Assembly (NCBI RefSeq): GCF_019956555.1
Contig: NZ_JAHBDQ010000011.1
Location: 248,001-312,000 of the forward strand
Direction of reading: 5' to 3'
DNA: 64,000 nucleotides
DNA from: Pseudomonas sp. A-RE-19
GTDB taxonomy: Bacteria > Pseudomonadota > Gammaproteobacteria > Pseudomonadales > Pseudomonadaceae
Numbering within the stretch: the first letter of the stretch is position 1; each line of letters begins with the position of its first letter. The notes under the pieces are model-generated. The model saw nothing but the letters and a program-made list of their open reading frames with translations. It was not told the origin of the DNA and ran no database searches. The position numbers and the translations under genes were made by a program. Of this stretch, positions 51,116 through 59,780 are shown in pieces.

Positions 51116-51517
51116 TTAGCTATTGTCTTTCAGGTGCTCGAACAAGCCCTTCGGCATTTTTTTGCCATTGGCTTCGTAGTTCGCTTTCACGTTATTGAAA
51201 GCCTCTTGTTCGTCGATTTGACCGTCATGGTTGGTGTCGATCTTGTCGAAGTCGGCCTTGGGGGCCACTTTCAGGAATTCCGCGCGGGATACTTTGCCGT
51301 CCCCATCGGTATCGGTTTTGGCCATTGAGGCATCACCGCATTTGCCTTCGCCACATTTACCTTCAGGCGTCTTCACGGCCTGTTCAGCCGAGGCCAGCAG
51401 GTAGCCCTGAGTCAGAGGCTGCGAAGCGAATACGGAACCGGACAACATCATGCCACCGGCCAGGACAGCGCCGAGCAGGCCAACGGTGTTTTTGCTGAGA
51501 GTAGTGGTACGGGACAT
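51116..51517 (-). CDS. Secreted EF-hand protein with HvfA-like EGKCGEGKCG motif
   Basis: A 133-residue exported protein: signal peptide (about 1-31, LGAVLAGGMMLSGSVFA), a short linker, then the doubled motif EGKCGEGKCG (about residues 52-61) with the only two cysteines, and two EF-hand loops DTDGDGKVSRAE and DTNHDGQIDEQE. The Cys motif is the one described for HvfA-family RiPP precursors, where MNIO (DUF692) and partner proteins convert the cysteines to oxazolone/thioamide groups that bind copper. No DUF692 or DUF2063 gene lies in this window, so maturation, if any, would have to act in trans. The start at 51517 has AGGAG upstream. Calcium binding is likely; the RiPP reading is inference. Confidence 0.82.
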   Translation of the reverse strand: MSRTTTLSKNTVGLLGAVLAGGMMLSGSVFASQPLTQGYLLASAEQAVKTPEGKCGEGKCGDASMAKTDTDGDGKVSRAEFLKVAPKADFDKIDTNHDGQIDEQEAFNNVKANYEANGKKMPKGLFEHLKDNS

Positions 51518-51737
51518 TACAAATCTCCTGGGTTGCACGACACAACCGCTCGATGAAGGACGCCACGCAAGTGCGGCGATGACCGAAGCAGGCAGTGCCT
51601 TGCTCGGGTGTGGCCATTTAGCGGGCATGGTGTATCGCTACTGTGTCGCGCAAGGGGGGCTTTGTAAGTGAAGGGATGGAATCAGTGGGGAGATACAGTG
51701 AGACACAGAAGTGTCTGGAAGTTGGACCGAGGCGGGC

Positions 51738-51800
51738 TTAGCGGGCAAGCCTCGCTCCCACAGATCCGCTGTAGGAGCGAGGCTTGCCCGCGAAGAGGCC
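51738..51800. repeat. Compact REPIN-like inverted repeat (GAGGCTTGCCCGCGAAG type)
   Basis: Arms GCGGGCAAGCCTCGCTCCCACAG and CTGTAGGAGCGAGGCTTGCCCGC are only 6 bases apart, the tightest of the eleven. It sits in the 302-base gap between the EF-hand gene and ndh; the remainder of the gap shows nothing recognisable. Confidence 0.87.
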
Positions 51801-51819
51801 CTGAATAACGCCGAAAATC

Positions 51820-53118
51820 TTAGTGCAGCTTCAGTCGCGGCTCAGTCCCGCGCCCAATCTTGCTGCCCAGCATCAGCATTGCCGTGCGGAACGCGCCGTA
51901 TAGCGCCATCTGGTGCATGCGGTACAGCGACACGTAAAACATCCGTGCCAGCCAGCCCTCGAGCATCACGCTACCGGTGAGGTTGCCCATCAAGTTACCC
52001 ACAGCCGAAAAACGCGACAGCGAGATCAGCGAGCCGTAGTCGGTGTACTTGTACTCCGGCAGGGTTTTGCCTTCGATCCGCAGTTTCAGCGATTTGGCCA
52101 GCAACGATGCCTGCTGGTGCGCTGCCTGAGCGCGCGGCGGCACATTGCGATCAGTGCCCGGCTGTGGGCAAGCCGCACAGTCACCGAAGGCGAAGATGTT
52201 CTCGTCGCGGGTTGTTTGCAGGGTCGGCAACACTTGCAGCTGGTTGATGCGGTTGGTTTCCAGACCATCGATGTCCTTGAGGAAACCCGGTGCACGAATC
52301 CCGGCGGCCCAGACTTTCAGGCTTGCACTGATCACTTTGCCATCGGCGGTTATCAAGCTGTCTGCCGTCACCTCGCTGACTACGGCATTGGTCATGACGT
52401 TGACCCCGAGTTTCTCCAGGGTTTTATGCACAGGCCCGCCGATCCGTTCCGGCAGGGCTGGCAACACCCGTGGTCCGGCTTCGATCAGGGTGATGTGCAT
52501 GTTTTCCGGTTTGATTCGGTCCAGGCCATAGGCCGCGAGTTCATGGGCGGCGTTGTGCAGTTCTGCCGCCAGTTCGACCCCGGTGGCCCCGGCGCCGACG
52601 ATGGCTACGCTGATCTGTTCGACCTTGTCGGTCTGCCCGGCGTGGGCGCGCAGATAGTGATTGAGCAGTTGCTGATGGAAGCGCTCGGCCTGTTTGCGGG
52701 TATCGAGGAACAGGCAGTGCTGCGCCGCGCCTTGCGTGCCGAAATCGTTGGTGGTGCTGCCGACGGAAATCACCAGCGAGTCGTAAGACACTTCGCGCGC
52801 CGGCACCAGTTCCAGACCGGCCTCATCATAGGTGGCGGCCAACTGGATTTTTTTCTGTGTGCGATCGAGTCCGCTCATGCGCCCCAGCTGGAACTCGAAG
52901 TGGTTCCATTTCGCCTGGGCAACATAGTTGAGTTCGTCTTCGGAAGAGTTCAGGGAACCTGCCGCCACTTCGTGCAACAGCGGTTTCCAGATGTGGGTCA
53001 GGTTCGCGTCGACCAGCATTACACTGGCCGTGCCGCGCTTGCCCAGAGTCTTACCCAGACGGGTAGCCAACTCCAGACCGCCGGCGCCGCCGCCAACGAT
53101 GACAATACGATGAGTCAT
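51820..53118 (-). CDS. ndh: Type II NADH dehydrogenase
   Basis: A 432-residue membrane-associated flavoprotein that passes electrons from NADH to ubiquinone without proton pumping. FAD motif RIVIVGGGAGGLELATRLG at the N-terminus, NADH-binding IVGAGATGVELAAEL (about 176-190) and the AFGDCA FAD block near 310 are intact; a C-terminal amphipathic segment would attach it to the membrane. PAO1 has ndh (PA4538) at this position. The start MTHRIV is five codons inside the open frame. Confidence 0.95.
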   Translation of the reverse strand: MTHRIVIVGGGAGGLELATRLGKTLGKRGTASVMLVDANLTHIWKPLLHEVAAGSLNSSEDELNYVAQAKWNHFEFQLGRMSGLDRTQKKIQLAATYDEAGLELVPAREVSYDSLVISVGSTTNDFGTQGAAQHCLFLDTRKQAERFHQQLLNHYLRAHAGQTDKVEQISVAIVGAGATGVELAAELHNAAHELAAYGLDRIKPENMHITLIEAGPRVLPALPERIGGPVHKTLEKLGVNVMTNAVVSEVTADSLITADGKVISASLKVWAAGIRAPGFLKDIDGLETNRINQLQVLPTLQTTRDENIFAFGDCAACPQPGTDRNVPPRAQAAHQQASLLAKSLKLRIEGKTLPEYKYTDYGSLISLSRFSAVGNLMGNLTGSVMLEGWLARMFYVSLYRMHQMALYGAFRTAMLMLGSKIGRGTEPRLKLH

Positions 53119-53178
53119 GGGGATATCTCGCAAGGCTAAAAGAAATCGGTGCAGTTACCCGAGCGAGCGCGATGCAGC

Positions 53179-53352
53179 TCATAGCGTCAGGTAACTGATC
53201 AGTCGGCTCAACAGACCGAGACCAATGGTCACTGCCAACACCACCACCAGGAGCATCCACGGCCGGAAAGGCCGGCGCTCGACTTGGTGCTGGGACAGTT
53301 GCAGGTACTCTTCGACATGCTTCTGGTCGTCCGGGTTCAGGCGGCTGGTCAT
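53179..53352 (-). CDS. DUF3094 family small membrane protein
   Basis: A 57-residue protein: soluble N-terminus MTSRLNPDDQKHVEEYL, the block QHQVERRPFRPW, one membrane helix (MLLVVVLAVTIGLGLLSRLI) and a short tail SYLTL. The pattern matches DUF3094, found in pseudomonads near ndh; function unknown. GAGG lies 7 bases before the ATG. 60 bases upstream of ndh on the same strand, so probably co-transcribed. Confidence 0.88.
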   Translation of the reverse strand: MTSRLNPDDQKHVEEYLQLSQHQVERRPFRPWMLLVVVLAVTIGLGLLSRLISYLTL

Positions 53353-53532
53353 ATTGGGCCTCGTCAGGTAGACGTTACTGAATGTGTAGAAGCTACAGAA
53401 TGGCGCGATGTCACGAGCTGGCCCGCATTGAACAGAGCATAAACGCTGGCCGGCAGGGGCTCGACGCTCACCGGATCGTCCAGGTGAATGATTCCACGTT
53501 GTAACACTCGGCGATCAGCTCCCGCAATGGAC

Positions 53533-54159
53533 TCACAGGCTGATCCCGACGTCGAAAACAATACTGCGACCCAGGTTACCGCGCAGAAAATCCGGGGCGT
53601 CCGGGTGGGCGAATAGCACTCGGGCGAAAGTCGGGCCGACCAGCGACAAGGAGCGCCAGCCTTGACGCAAATATTCGGTGGGCGGTGGAAAGTGACTGTT
53701 GAGGTCCAGCACTTCGCGTTTGAGGCTGGCGAAGGCGATGATGTCCAGGTCCCCCAGGTCCATGCCGCGTTCTTTGTAGTTGTGGGCTTTTTTGCGCAAG
53801 GTCGGTGCCAGTCTCAGCAGAAACTCATTGGCCGGAATGCGCCGGGGTTTGGCCTCGCGACGCACCAGCTGGCTCAAGGAAAACGCACTGCGTCGGCGTT
53901 GCAGCTCATCGCGCCATTCGTCGTTGAGGCGCCTGCCCTCGTCGAGCACGAAAAACACCTCGAAATTCGCGTCGCGAAACAGCACGTCCGGCGGTTCTCC
54001 GGCGGGGGCAAATTCGTCGACGCGATAGGGAATGTTCAGACCTTGCAGCAGGCGCTGGCAAACCCAACGCTCACGCTCCCATTTGCGGGCATTGGAAAGG
54101 AACGTGTTGGCTTGCTCGGCCGCAATGGTCAGCAGGCGTAAATAATCTGAGTCATCCAT
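53533..54159 (-). CDS. DUF1780 domain protein
   Basis: A 208-residue soluble protein. The core PPDVLFRDANFEVFFVLDEG has the PD...E-x-F spacing of a PD-(D/E)XK nuclease-like fold, but the last Lys of that motif is not obvious. Charged C-terminal half ends RSIVFDVGIS. From memory, the PAO1 homologue PA4535 has a known structure of unknown function. The start at MDDSDY is chosen by conservation; an ATG seven codons upstream is possible and neither has a strong ribosome site. Confidence 0.85.
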   Translation of the reverse strand: MDDSDYLRLLTIAAEQANTFLSNARKWERERWVCQRLLQGLNIPYRVDEFAPAGEPPDVLFRDANFEVFFVLDEGRRLNDEWRDELQRRRSAFSLSQLVRREAKPRRIPANEFLLRLAPTLRKKAHNYKERGMDLGDLDIIAFASLKREVLDLNSHFPPPTEYLRQGWRSLSLVGPTFARVLFAHPDAPDFLRGNLGRSIVFDVGISL

Positions 54160-54288
54160 AGGCCCAAGCTTAGCGTTCATTTGCGACAAGCAGAAAGCGT
54201 GAAACGGTAAACAGGAGCACTGGGCACTCGGAACGGGCGGTGTAGACTGATGGCCATTACGCATTTGCGCTCGCATGAGGAGTAGAAC

Positions 54289-54756
54289 GTGAAATATTGG
54301 CCGGTGTTATTGCTCAGTCTTCTGCCTCTTTGGGCCCAGGCGCTGGAGGTTGGCGAGCACCTGGCGCCGTGGACCTTACTTGATCAGTTCGATCAGGCCT
54401 TCACGCTCGATAATCAGACTCAGACGCTGCTGGTGGCGCGCAGCATGGACGCCGCCAAACTGGTCGACGCGGCGCTGCAGGGCCAGCCCAAGGGCTACCT
54501 GGAGGCTCGGCACGCGGTATTTGTCGCGGACATCCAGCGCATGCCTCGACTGATCGCGAAAATGTTCGCTGTACCGGCCATGCGCGATTATTCCTACCGA
54601 GTGATGCTTGACCGTGATGGTCGCGTGGCGCCGCGCTACCCCGGGCCCGTGGATAAAGTGCTGTGGCTGCAGCTCAGGAACGGTCAATTGGTGGGTGAGT
54701 ACGAATACGCCACGGCGGCACAATTGCGTGAGGCGCTGGAGAAGGCCCTGCCATGA
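54289..54756 (+). CDS. Periplasmic thioredoxin-fold-like protein of unknown function
   Basis: A 155-residue exported protein (signal peptide MKYWPVLLLSLLPLWAQA). The mature part, GEHLAPWTLLDQFDQAFTL then LLVARSMDAAKLV and DRDGRVAPRYPG, resembles the peroxiredoxin/YtfJ-type thioredoxin fold but has no CxxC, so no redox activity is expected. Start codon GTG with AGGAG 6 bases upstream. Its TGA overlaps an ATG (ATGA) that belongs to a lost permease start (54753-54791). A collapsed, diverged copy lies at 60846-60920 in front of the intact permease gene. Confidence 0.75.
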   Translation: MKYWPVLLLSLLPLWAQALEVGEHLAPWTLLDQFDQAFTLDNQTQTLLVARSMDAAKLVDAALQGQPKGYLEARHAVFVADIQRMPRLIAKMFAVPAMRDYSYRVMLDRDGRVAPRYPGPVDKVLWLQLRNGQLVGEYEYATAAQLREALEKALP

Positions 54757-54791
54757 TCGGCGCATGCCTATGGACGTTCACGTTTTTGTAG
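54753..54791 (+). pseudogene. Remnant start of an ECF-type permease gene
   Basis: ATGATCGGCGC repeats the first bases of the permease gene at 60917 (ATGATCGGTGC), in the same ATGA overlap with the gene before it, and then similarity stops; the frame ends after 12 codons (MIGACLWTFTFL). This is the left junction of the accessory block. Confidence 0.6.
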
Positions 54792-55214
54792 CCTGTCCAC
54801 GTTGAGCTTTATGACATCCATCACCGCCGCAGTCATCACCGAGGTGGAGACACCAAACATCAGAATTCCGTTGGCGGCCTCCAATGGGCCAAGCAGACGC
54901 CAGCGAGCGGACATGACGATGTCGCCGTAGCCGAGCGTGGCGAAATTGACCGCCGAGTGATACAGCGCGGTGGTGAACTCGTCGAATTCGTTGAGCAGCA
55001 TGAACAGCGCGGCCCAGATGGCGATCTGCACGAAATTACTGAACAGCATCAGCAGCATGACCATCGACAACAACAGGATATTCAGCCATTGCGTTTCAGG
55101 TGGTCGGGAATGCCTGAAATACACGTATTGACGCAGGCATATAGTCACGAAAATGGCCTGCATTATCAGGCAGAACACCATCACGGGAAGACCGGCCAGT
55201 AGATTCAACAGCAT
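54768..55214 (-). CDS. Two-helix potassium channel-like protein
   Basis: A 148-residue membrane protein with three to four helices and a pore loop carrying the selectivity filter TLGYGD (about 93-98). This is an Ion_trans_2 (PF07885) pore without any RCK/TrkA-N regulatory domain. It probably passes K+ as a tetramer; gating is unknown. AGAGGA precedes the ATG. 22 bases downstream of the AI-2E transporter gene and probably co-transcribed with it. Confidence 0.87.
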   Translation of the reverse strand: MLLNLLAGLPVMVFCLIMQAIFVTICLRQYVYFRHSRPPETQWLNILLLSMVMLLMLFSNFVQIAIWAALFMLLNEFDEFTTALYHSAVNFATLGYGDIVMSARWRLLGPLEAANGILMFGVSTSVMTAAVMDVIKLNVDRLQKRERP

Positions 55215-55236
55215 GGGAATATCCTCTGCCGTCGTG

Positions 55237-56337
55237 TCAGGTCTGTCCCTGGTTGTCCGGCCCGGGATCTTGCACTTGATCGACCCATTCCCAGAACAGC
55301 TGATAGCCGACTGCGAGTATCACAGGGCCGATAAACAGACCGAGGATACCGCCCGTGACCATGCCGCCCAAGGCACCGATCAGCACCACAGGCATCGGTA
55401 CATCGACACCCCGACCCAGTAACAGCGGTTTGAGGACGTTATCGACCAATCCTGCGACGAAGACATAGATGGCAAACACAATGGTCGCCGTACTGGCACC
55501 TTGGTTCACGAACACAAAGACGATGACCGGAATGGTAATCAGGGTCGCCGGTAATTGCATGATGCCAAGCAGCAGCACCGCCAAGGCGAGAAGCCCGGCA
55601 CCGGGGATGCCCATGAACACAAAGCCGATGCCCACCAACAGCATCTGGATGAGGGCGATGCCGACTACCCCCAACGCCACTGCCCGAATGGTGGCGGTGC
55701 ACAGATCGGCGATTTTCGGCCCCTTGGCCGGACCGCAGAAGCGCGAAACGATGTGCACCGCGCTGCGGTGGCCGCTTTCACCATACGCTAAAAAAATACC
55801 GGCAATAATCAGGGCGAAGACGAATAAAAGGAGCCCCATGGCGACACCTGCAAGTTTGCTTAGCAGGGAGAGGCTGACGCCTTTGATCTGCGGTATGAAT
55901 CTCTGTATCAGTTGGGGCAGGTCAGCGATGGCTTGCGCCCATAAGTTATAAAGAGGTTTTCCCACGAGTGGCCAACTGGCTACCGTATCGGAGGGCGGCG
56001 GAATTTGGAAGCTGTCGGTTTTGACCATGGTTATGACCCTGTCCACCGATTCCGCAATCGAGGCTCCCAACAGATAAACAGGCACCATAAGAATAATGAT
56101 GGCGATCAATACAATCAGCGTCGCGGTGAACCCGTCTTTATTTGCCAGCGTGCTTTTGAACTTGACTTGCAATGGGTAGAGGGTGATCGCCAGGATCACC
56201 GACCAGAGCATCAGATCAAGGAACGGGCTGAATATCCGAAAGCAGAACATCACCAGAACGGCAATCAGTCCTGCACGAATCAGCACATCGAGCAGGTTTC
56301 GGGAAAAAACCTTTTCGAGAATGGGCGTGGGATCCAT
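55237..56337 (-). CDS. AI-2E family transporter
   Basis: A 366-residue inner-membrane protein with seven or eight helices. Family landmarks: SRNLLDVLIRAGLIAVL at the start, a long middle soluble part, PGAGLLALAVLLLGIMQLP, VDNVLKPLLLGRGVDVPMPVVLIGALGG and FIGPVILAVGY at the end. Named for TqsA, an autoinducer-2 exporter; other members are Na+/H+ antiporters, so the substrate is open. GGAG lies 8 bases before ATG 56337; the longer frame is not supported. Confidence 0.9.
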   Translation of the reverse strand: MDPTPILEKVFSRNLLDVLIRAGLIAVLVMFCFRIFSPFLDLMLWSVILAITLYPLQVKFKSTLANKDGFTATLIVLIAIIILMVPVYLLGASIAESVDRVITMVKTDSFQIPPPSDTVASWPLVGKPLYNLWAQAIADLPQLIQRFIPQIKGVSLSLLSKLAGVAMGLLLFVFALIIAGIFLAYGESGHRSAVHIVSRFCGPAKGPKIADLCTATIRAVALGVVGIALIQMLLVGIGFVFMGIPGAGLLALAVLLLGIMQLPATLITIPVIVFVFVNQGASTATIVFAIYVFVAGLVDNVLKPLLLGRGVDVPMPVVLIGALGGMVTGGILGLFIGPVILAVGYQLFWEWVDQVQDPGPDNQGQT

Positions 56338-56569
56338 TGATGATCTCCTGTCGATAGTGGCCAATGCGCGCGTTCGGTATGTCCAGCATAGACGTGCGTT
56401 GGCCGTTTGCCGCTTCTCGTGACTGCCCGCAATGGAACTGTGTCATTTGCGTGACACACGCCTGCAGCGTGATCCGTTCGCCATGCAGTCTGCGCCGCAG
56501 ACCTCGTCGGCGAGCACCAGGACGAACGCATGTTCGCCGCCCCCCTCCCAGCGCCCGGTTCAGGGCCTT

Positions 56570-56604
56570 GCACAAAACGGATAACGATCTGCGCAAAGCG
56601 GATA
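56570..56604 (+). promoter_or_regulatory. 21-bp-spaced direct repeat, candidate operator of the MFS-porin genes
   Basis: GCACAAAACGGATA (56570-56583) and GCGCAAAGCGGATA (56591-56604) agree in 12 of 14 positions and start 21 bases apart, two helical turns. This suits binding of two regulator dimers side by side. It is the only notable element in the 357-base region between the AI-2E and MFS genes. Confidence 0.55.
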
Positions 56605-56694
56605 TTGCCCCGTACCCGGCCTCTCTACCCTCGGCTGTACGGACGTTAGCCGCTTTACCGACTCTTAAAAAAACAACAACAAGAGACAGATGCC

Positions 56695-58038
56695 ATGCGC
56701 AAGATTGACGTACATGAGGTTATCGACAACGCACGATTCAACCGCTTTCACTGGATGGTGTTGTTCTGGTGTGCCCTGATCATCATTTTCGACGGTTACG
56801 ATTTGGTGATCTACGGCGTGGTGTTGCCGATGCTGATGAAAGACTGGGGGCTCAGTCCCCTGCAAGCCGGCGCGCTGGGAAGTTATGCACTGTTCGGGAT
56901 GATGTTCGGCGCGCTGTTTTTCGGCCCACTGTCGGACAAGATCGGCCGCAAAAAAGCCATCACCCTGTGCGTGATGCTTTTCAGCGGTTTTACCGTGCTC
57001 AATGGATTTGCCCGTAACCCCACCGAGTTTGGCCTCTGCCGGTTCATTGCCGGTCTGGGCATTGGCGGAGTGATGCCCAACGTCGTGGCATTGATGAACG
57101 AGTACGCGCCGAAGAAAATCCGCAGCACGCTGGTGGCGATCATGTTCAGCGGCTATTCGGTGGGCGGCATGCTCTCGGCGGGGCTCGGTATCGTGCTGAT
57201 CCCGAGTTTCGGCTGGCAGTCAGTGTTTTACGTGGCATTGCTGCCGTTGCTGTTATTGCCGTTGATCATGTACTTCCTGCCCGAGTCGGTGGGTTTCATG
57301 CTGCGTCAGGGGCGCAATCAAGAGGCGCGCAACATTCTGGAACGGGTTGACCCGGCTTATGTTGCGCACGCCAGTGATCAATTGCACATGAGTGAAGTGA
57401 AGGGCACCGGCACCCCGGTGCTGCAGCTGTTCCGCGAAGGTCGTGCGTTGCGCACGCTGATGCTGTGGCTGGCGTTTTTCTGCTGCTTGCTGATGGTTTA
57501 CGCCTTGAGTTCCTGGCTACCGAAACTGATGGCCAACGCCGGTTACAGCCTGGGCTCGAGTCTGTCGTTCCTGCTGGTGCTTAATTTCGGCGCCATTTTC
57601 GGCGCGGTCGGCGGTGGCGTACTGGGTGACAGGCTCAACCTGCCGCGTGTGTTGGCGGTGTTCTTCGTGATTGCTGCGGTATCGATCACCTTGCTGGGCT
57701 TCAACAGTCCGATGCCGGTGTTGTACCTGCTGATCGCCCTTGCCGGCGCCACTACTATCGGCTCGCAGATTCTGTTGTACGCCTGCGCCGCGCAGTTCTA
57801 CTCCATGACCATTCGCTCCACCGGTTTGGGCTGGGCGTCGGGTATCGGTCGCAACGGCGCCATCGTCGGCCCACTGCTGGGCGGCGCCTTGCTGGGGATC
57901 AGCCTGCCGCTGCAACTGAACTTCATGGCCTTTGCCTTGCCCGGTGCGGTGGCGGCTCTCGCCATGACCGTGTTCGCCATCAGCAATCAGCGCAGCGCCA
58001 AAGGTGTTGCCCGGACGTTGGCGCCGACCAGCGCTTGA
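56695..58038 (+). CDS. MFS transporter, aromatic acid:H+ symporter (AAHS) type
   Basis: A 447-residue permease with twelve helices. The helix-1 motif [13 protein letters not shown] is the AAHS signature (PcaK, BenK), and the loop 2-3 motif [13 protein letters not shown] is the MFS hallmark. Likely substrate: a protonated aromatic or related carboxylate. The next gene is an OprD-type porin on the same strand, the usual outer-membrane partner of such permeases. AAGAGACAG precedes the ATG. Catabolic genes are absent nearby, so the substrate cannot be named. Confidence 0.9.
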   Translation: MRKIDVHEVIDNARFNRFHWMVLFWCALIIIFDGYDLVIYGVVLPMLMKDWGLSPLQAGALGSYALFGMMFGALFFGPLSDKIGRKKAITLCVMLFSGFTVLNGFARNPTEFGLCRFIAGLGIGGVMPNVVALMNEYAPKKIRSTLVAIMFSGYSVGGMLSAGLGIVLIPSFGWQSVFYVALLPLLLLPLIMYFLPESVGFMLRQGRNQEARNILERVDPAYVAHASDQLHMSEVKGTGTPVLQLFREGRALRTLMLWLAFFCCLLMVYALSSWLPKLMANAGYSLGSSLSFLLVLNFGAIFGAVGGGVLGDRLNLPRVLAVFFVIAAVSITLLGFNSPMPVLYLLIALAGATTIGSQILLYACAAQFYSMTIRSTGLGWASGIGRNGAIVGPLLGGALLGISLPLQLNFMAFALPGAVAALAMTVFAISNQRSAKGVARTLAPTSA

Positions 58039-58136
58039 ACCGGGCAGGAGACGGCGCGGCGTCATGCCGTGTCGCGGCGAATCCGCTGCGGGTGGAGCAC
58101 TTCAATCTGCCAATCAATAACAATAAGAGAACAGCG

Positions 58137-59405
58137 ATGAAACAGATTCTTCCAGCAACCGGTTCAGTGTTGTCCCTGGCTGTCGCTTCGGGTTTTTCCG
58201 GCGGCGTGATGGCCGCCGAGGGCGGCTTCATCGAAGACACCACCGCCACCTTGCAAGCGCGCAATTACTACTTCAGCCGGGACTTTTCCGACATCGTCGG
58301 GGCCAATAAGCAGTCGAAGGCCGAAGAGTGGGCGCAGGGCTTTATCCTCAACGTCAAATCCGGTTATACCCAGGGCCCGGTCGGTTTTGGTGTGGATGTC
58401 ATTGGCTTGCTTGGCCTCAAGCTGGACAGCAGCCCGGATCGGGTCAATACCGGTTTGCTGCCGGTGCGCGATGACGGACGTGCGGCGAATGATTACAGCC
58501 GTCTGGAAGGTGCGCTGAAGGTGCGTTACTCCAGGACCGAGTTGAAAGTGGGTGAGTTGCAACCCAACCTGCCGGTGCTGGCCTTCAGCGATATCCGTCT
58601 GCTGCCGCCCAGTTATCAGGGTGCAAGTATCAGTTCCAGTGAGATCGATGGCCTGACCTTGCAGGGTGGCCACTTGAGTTCGACCAGCCTGCGCAACGAG
58701 GCTGGCGACGAAAAGATGCAAGCCATGCTCGGTCATGTACCGCAGCGTCAGGTCAGCAGCGATGGCTTCAACTTCGCCGGCGCCGACTACGCCTTCAATG
58801 ACAAGCGCAGTTCGGTCAGCGCCTGGTTCGGACAACTGGAAGATATCTACAACCAGCGCTTTCTCGGCTTCAAGCACAGCGAGCCGTTGGGCGACTGGAT
58901 CCTGGGCGCCAACCTTGGCTATTACGACTCGCGCGAAGACGGCAAAAAATTACTGGGCAACATCGACAACCAGGCGTTCTTCTCCTTGCTGTCGGCCAAG
59001 CGCGGCGGCCACACGTTTTATGTCGGCTATCAGGGCATGTTCGGCGACAGCCCCTTCCCGCGGGTGTTTGCCAACATCTCACCGCTGGGCAACGAGGTGC
59101 CAACCTACGAGTTCGCCTACACCGATGAACGTTCCTGGCAGGCGCGCTATGACTACGATTTCGCGGCCCTCGGTATGCCGGGGCTGACCAGTACCGTGCG
59201 TTACATCACTGGCAATAACGTCGATACCGGCAAAGGGTTTGAAGGCAAGGACCGCGAACGCGATCTCGATCTTGGCTACGTATTACAAAGCGGCAGCCTC
59301 AAAGGCCTCGGGATCCGCGTGCGCAACGTCATGGCGCGCTCCAACTACCGCAGTGATATCGACGAAAACCGCCTGATCCTCAGCTACACGTGGAAGCTGT
59401 TATGA
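58137..59405 (+). CDS. OprD-family outer membrane porin
   Basis: A 422-residue porin: signal peptide ending MA-A near residue 25, then the OprD pattern [46 protein letters not shown] and [20 protein letters not shown]; ends in YTWKLL, aromatic-containing barrel end. OprD-type channels (BenF, OpdK) take up small carboxylates. It follows the MFS permease after 98 bases and probably shares its promoter. Confidence 0.93.
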   Translation: MKQILPATGSVLSLAVASGFSGGVMAAEGGFIEDTTATLQARNYYFSRDFSDIVGANKQSKAEEWAQGFILNVKSGYTQGPVGFGVDVIGLLGLKLDSSPDRVNTGLLPVRDDGRAANDYSRLEGALKVRYSRTELKVGELQPNLPVLAFSDIRLLPPSYQGASISSSEIDGLTLQGGHLSSTSLRNEAGDEKMQAMLGHVPQRQVSSDGFNFAGADYAFNDKRSSVSAWFGQLEDIYNQRFLGFKHSEPLGDWILGANLGYYDSREDGKKLLGNIDNQAFFSLLSAKRGGHTFYVGYQGMFGDSPFPRVFANISPLGNEVPTYEFAYTDERSWQARYDYDFAALGMPGLTSTVRYITGNNVDTGKGFEGKDRERDLDLGYVLQSGSLKGLGIRVRNVMARSNYRSDIDENRLILSYTWKLL

Positions 59406-59413
59406 GCCCGCGA

Positions 59414-59659
59414 TCACAGATCAGTGGTGCAATTACCCATGACCTCATACGTCACGCGATGGCTCTGGCCCTGATGATCGACGTACTCCATGGTCGCTGG
59501 CACGACCCCGCAGGCGGTGGCGGTGTTCGTCACTGAAACCACCTTGGCGATGTCCAGCGGCTGCGCCGGGTTGTACGAGGTGGCAGCGGTTGGCTCGTTA
59601 CCGGCGGCCATGGCCGAGGTGGCGGCGAGGGTCAGAAACAGGCTGATCAAGGTTTTCAT
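59414..59659 (-). CDS. DUF2790 family periplasmic protein
   Basis: An 81-residue exported protein (signal peptide MKTLISLFLTLAATSAMA). The mature part has the DUF2790 core YNPAQPLDIAKVVSVT and PATMEYVDHQGQSHRVTY with two Cys, probably a disulfide. Function unknown; many copies occur in pseudomonads. Convergent with the porin gene, stop to stop 8 bases. Confidence 0.9.
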   Translation of the reverse strand: MKTLISLFLTLAATSAMAAGNEPTAATSYNPAQPLDIAKVVSVTNTATACGVVPATMEYVDHQGQSHRVTYEVMGNCTTDL

Positions 59660-59742
59660 TTTTCCCTACTCCGTGTTGATTCCGATGGCTCAATTCTAGG
59701 CTTTGCCCGCGACCGATAAAGGGGCCAGCGCCAGATGCAGCC

Positions 59743-59757
59743 TTACATGAAACGTAA
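59743..59757 (+). promoter_or_regulatory. Candidate LysR-type binding site (T-N11-A)
   Basis: TTACATGAAACGTAA has inverted arms TTAC / GTAA and the T-N11-A spacing of LysR boxes. It lies 23 bases before the lysR start and between it and the divergent DUF2790 gene, fitting autoregulation. Confidence 0.45.
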
Positions 59758-59780
59758 CAGTCACCGCCCCTGGAGGGCTT

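Noticed and set aside
53364..53561. 65-codon open frame on the minus strand between DUF3094 and DUF1780 genes
   Set aside because: Part of it looks protein-like (DDPVSVEPLPASVYALF) and a GTG with GGGAG could start it, but the tail is low-complexity Ser/Thr/Val and no family is recognised; left unannotated.
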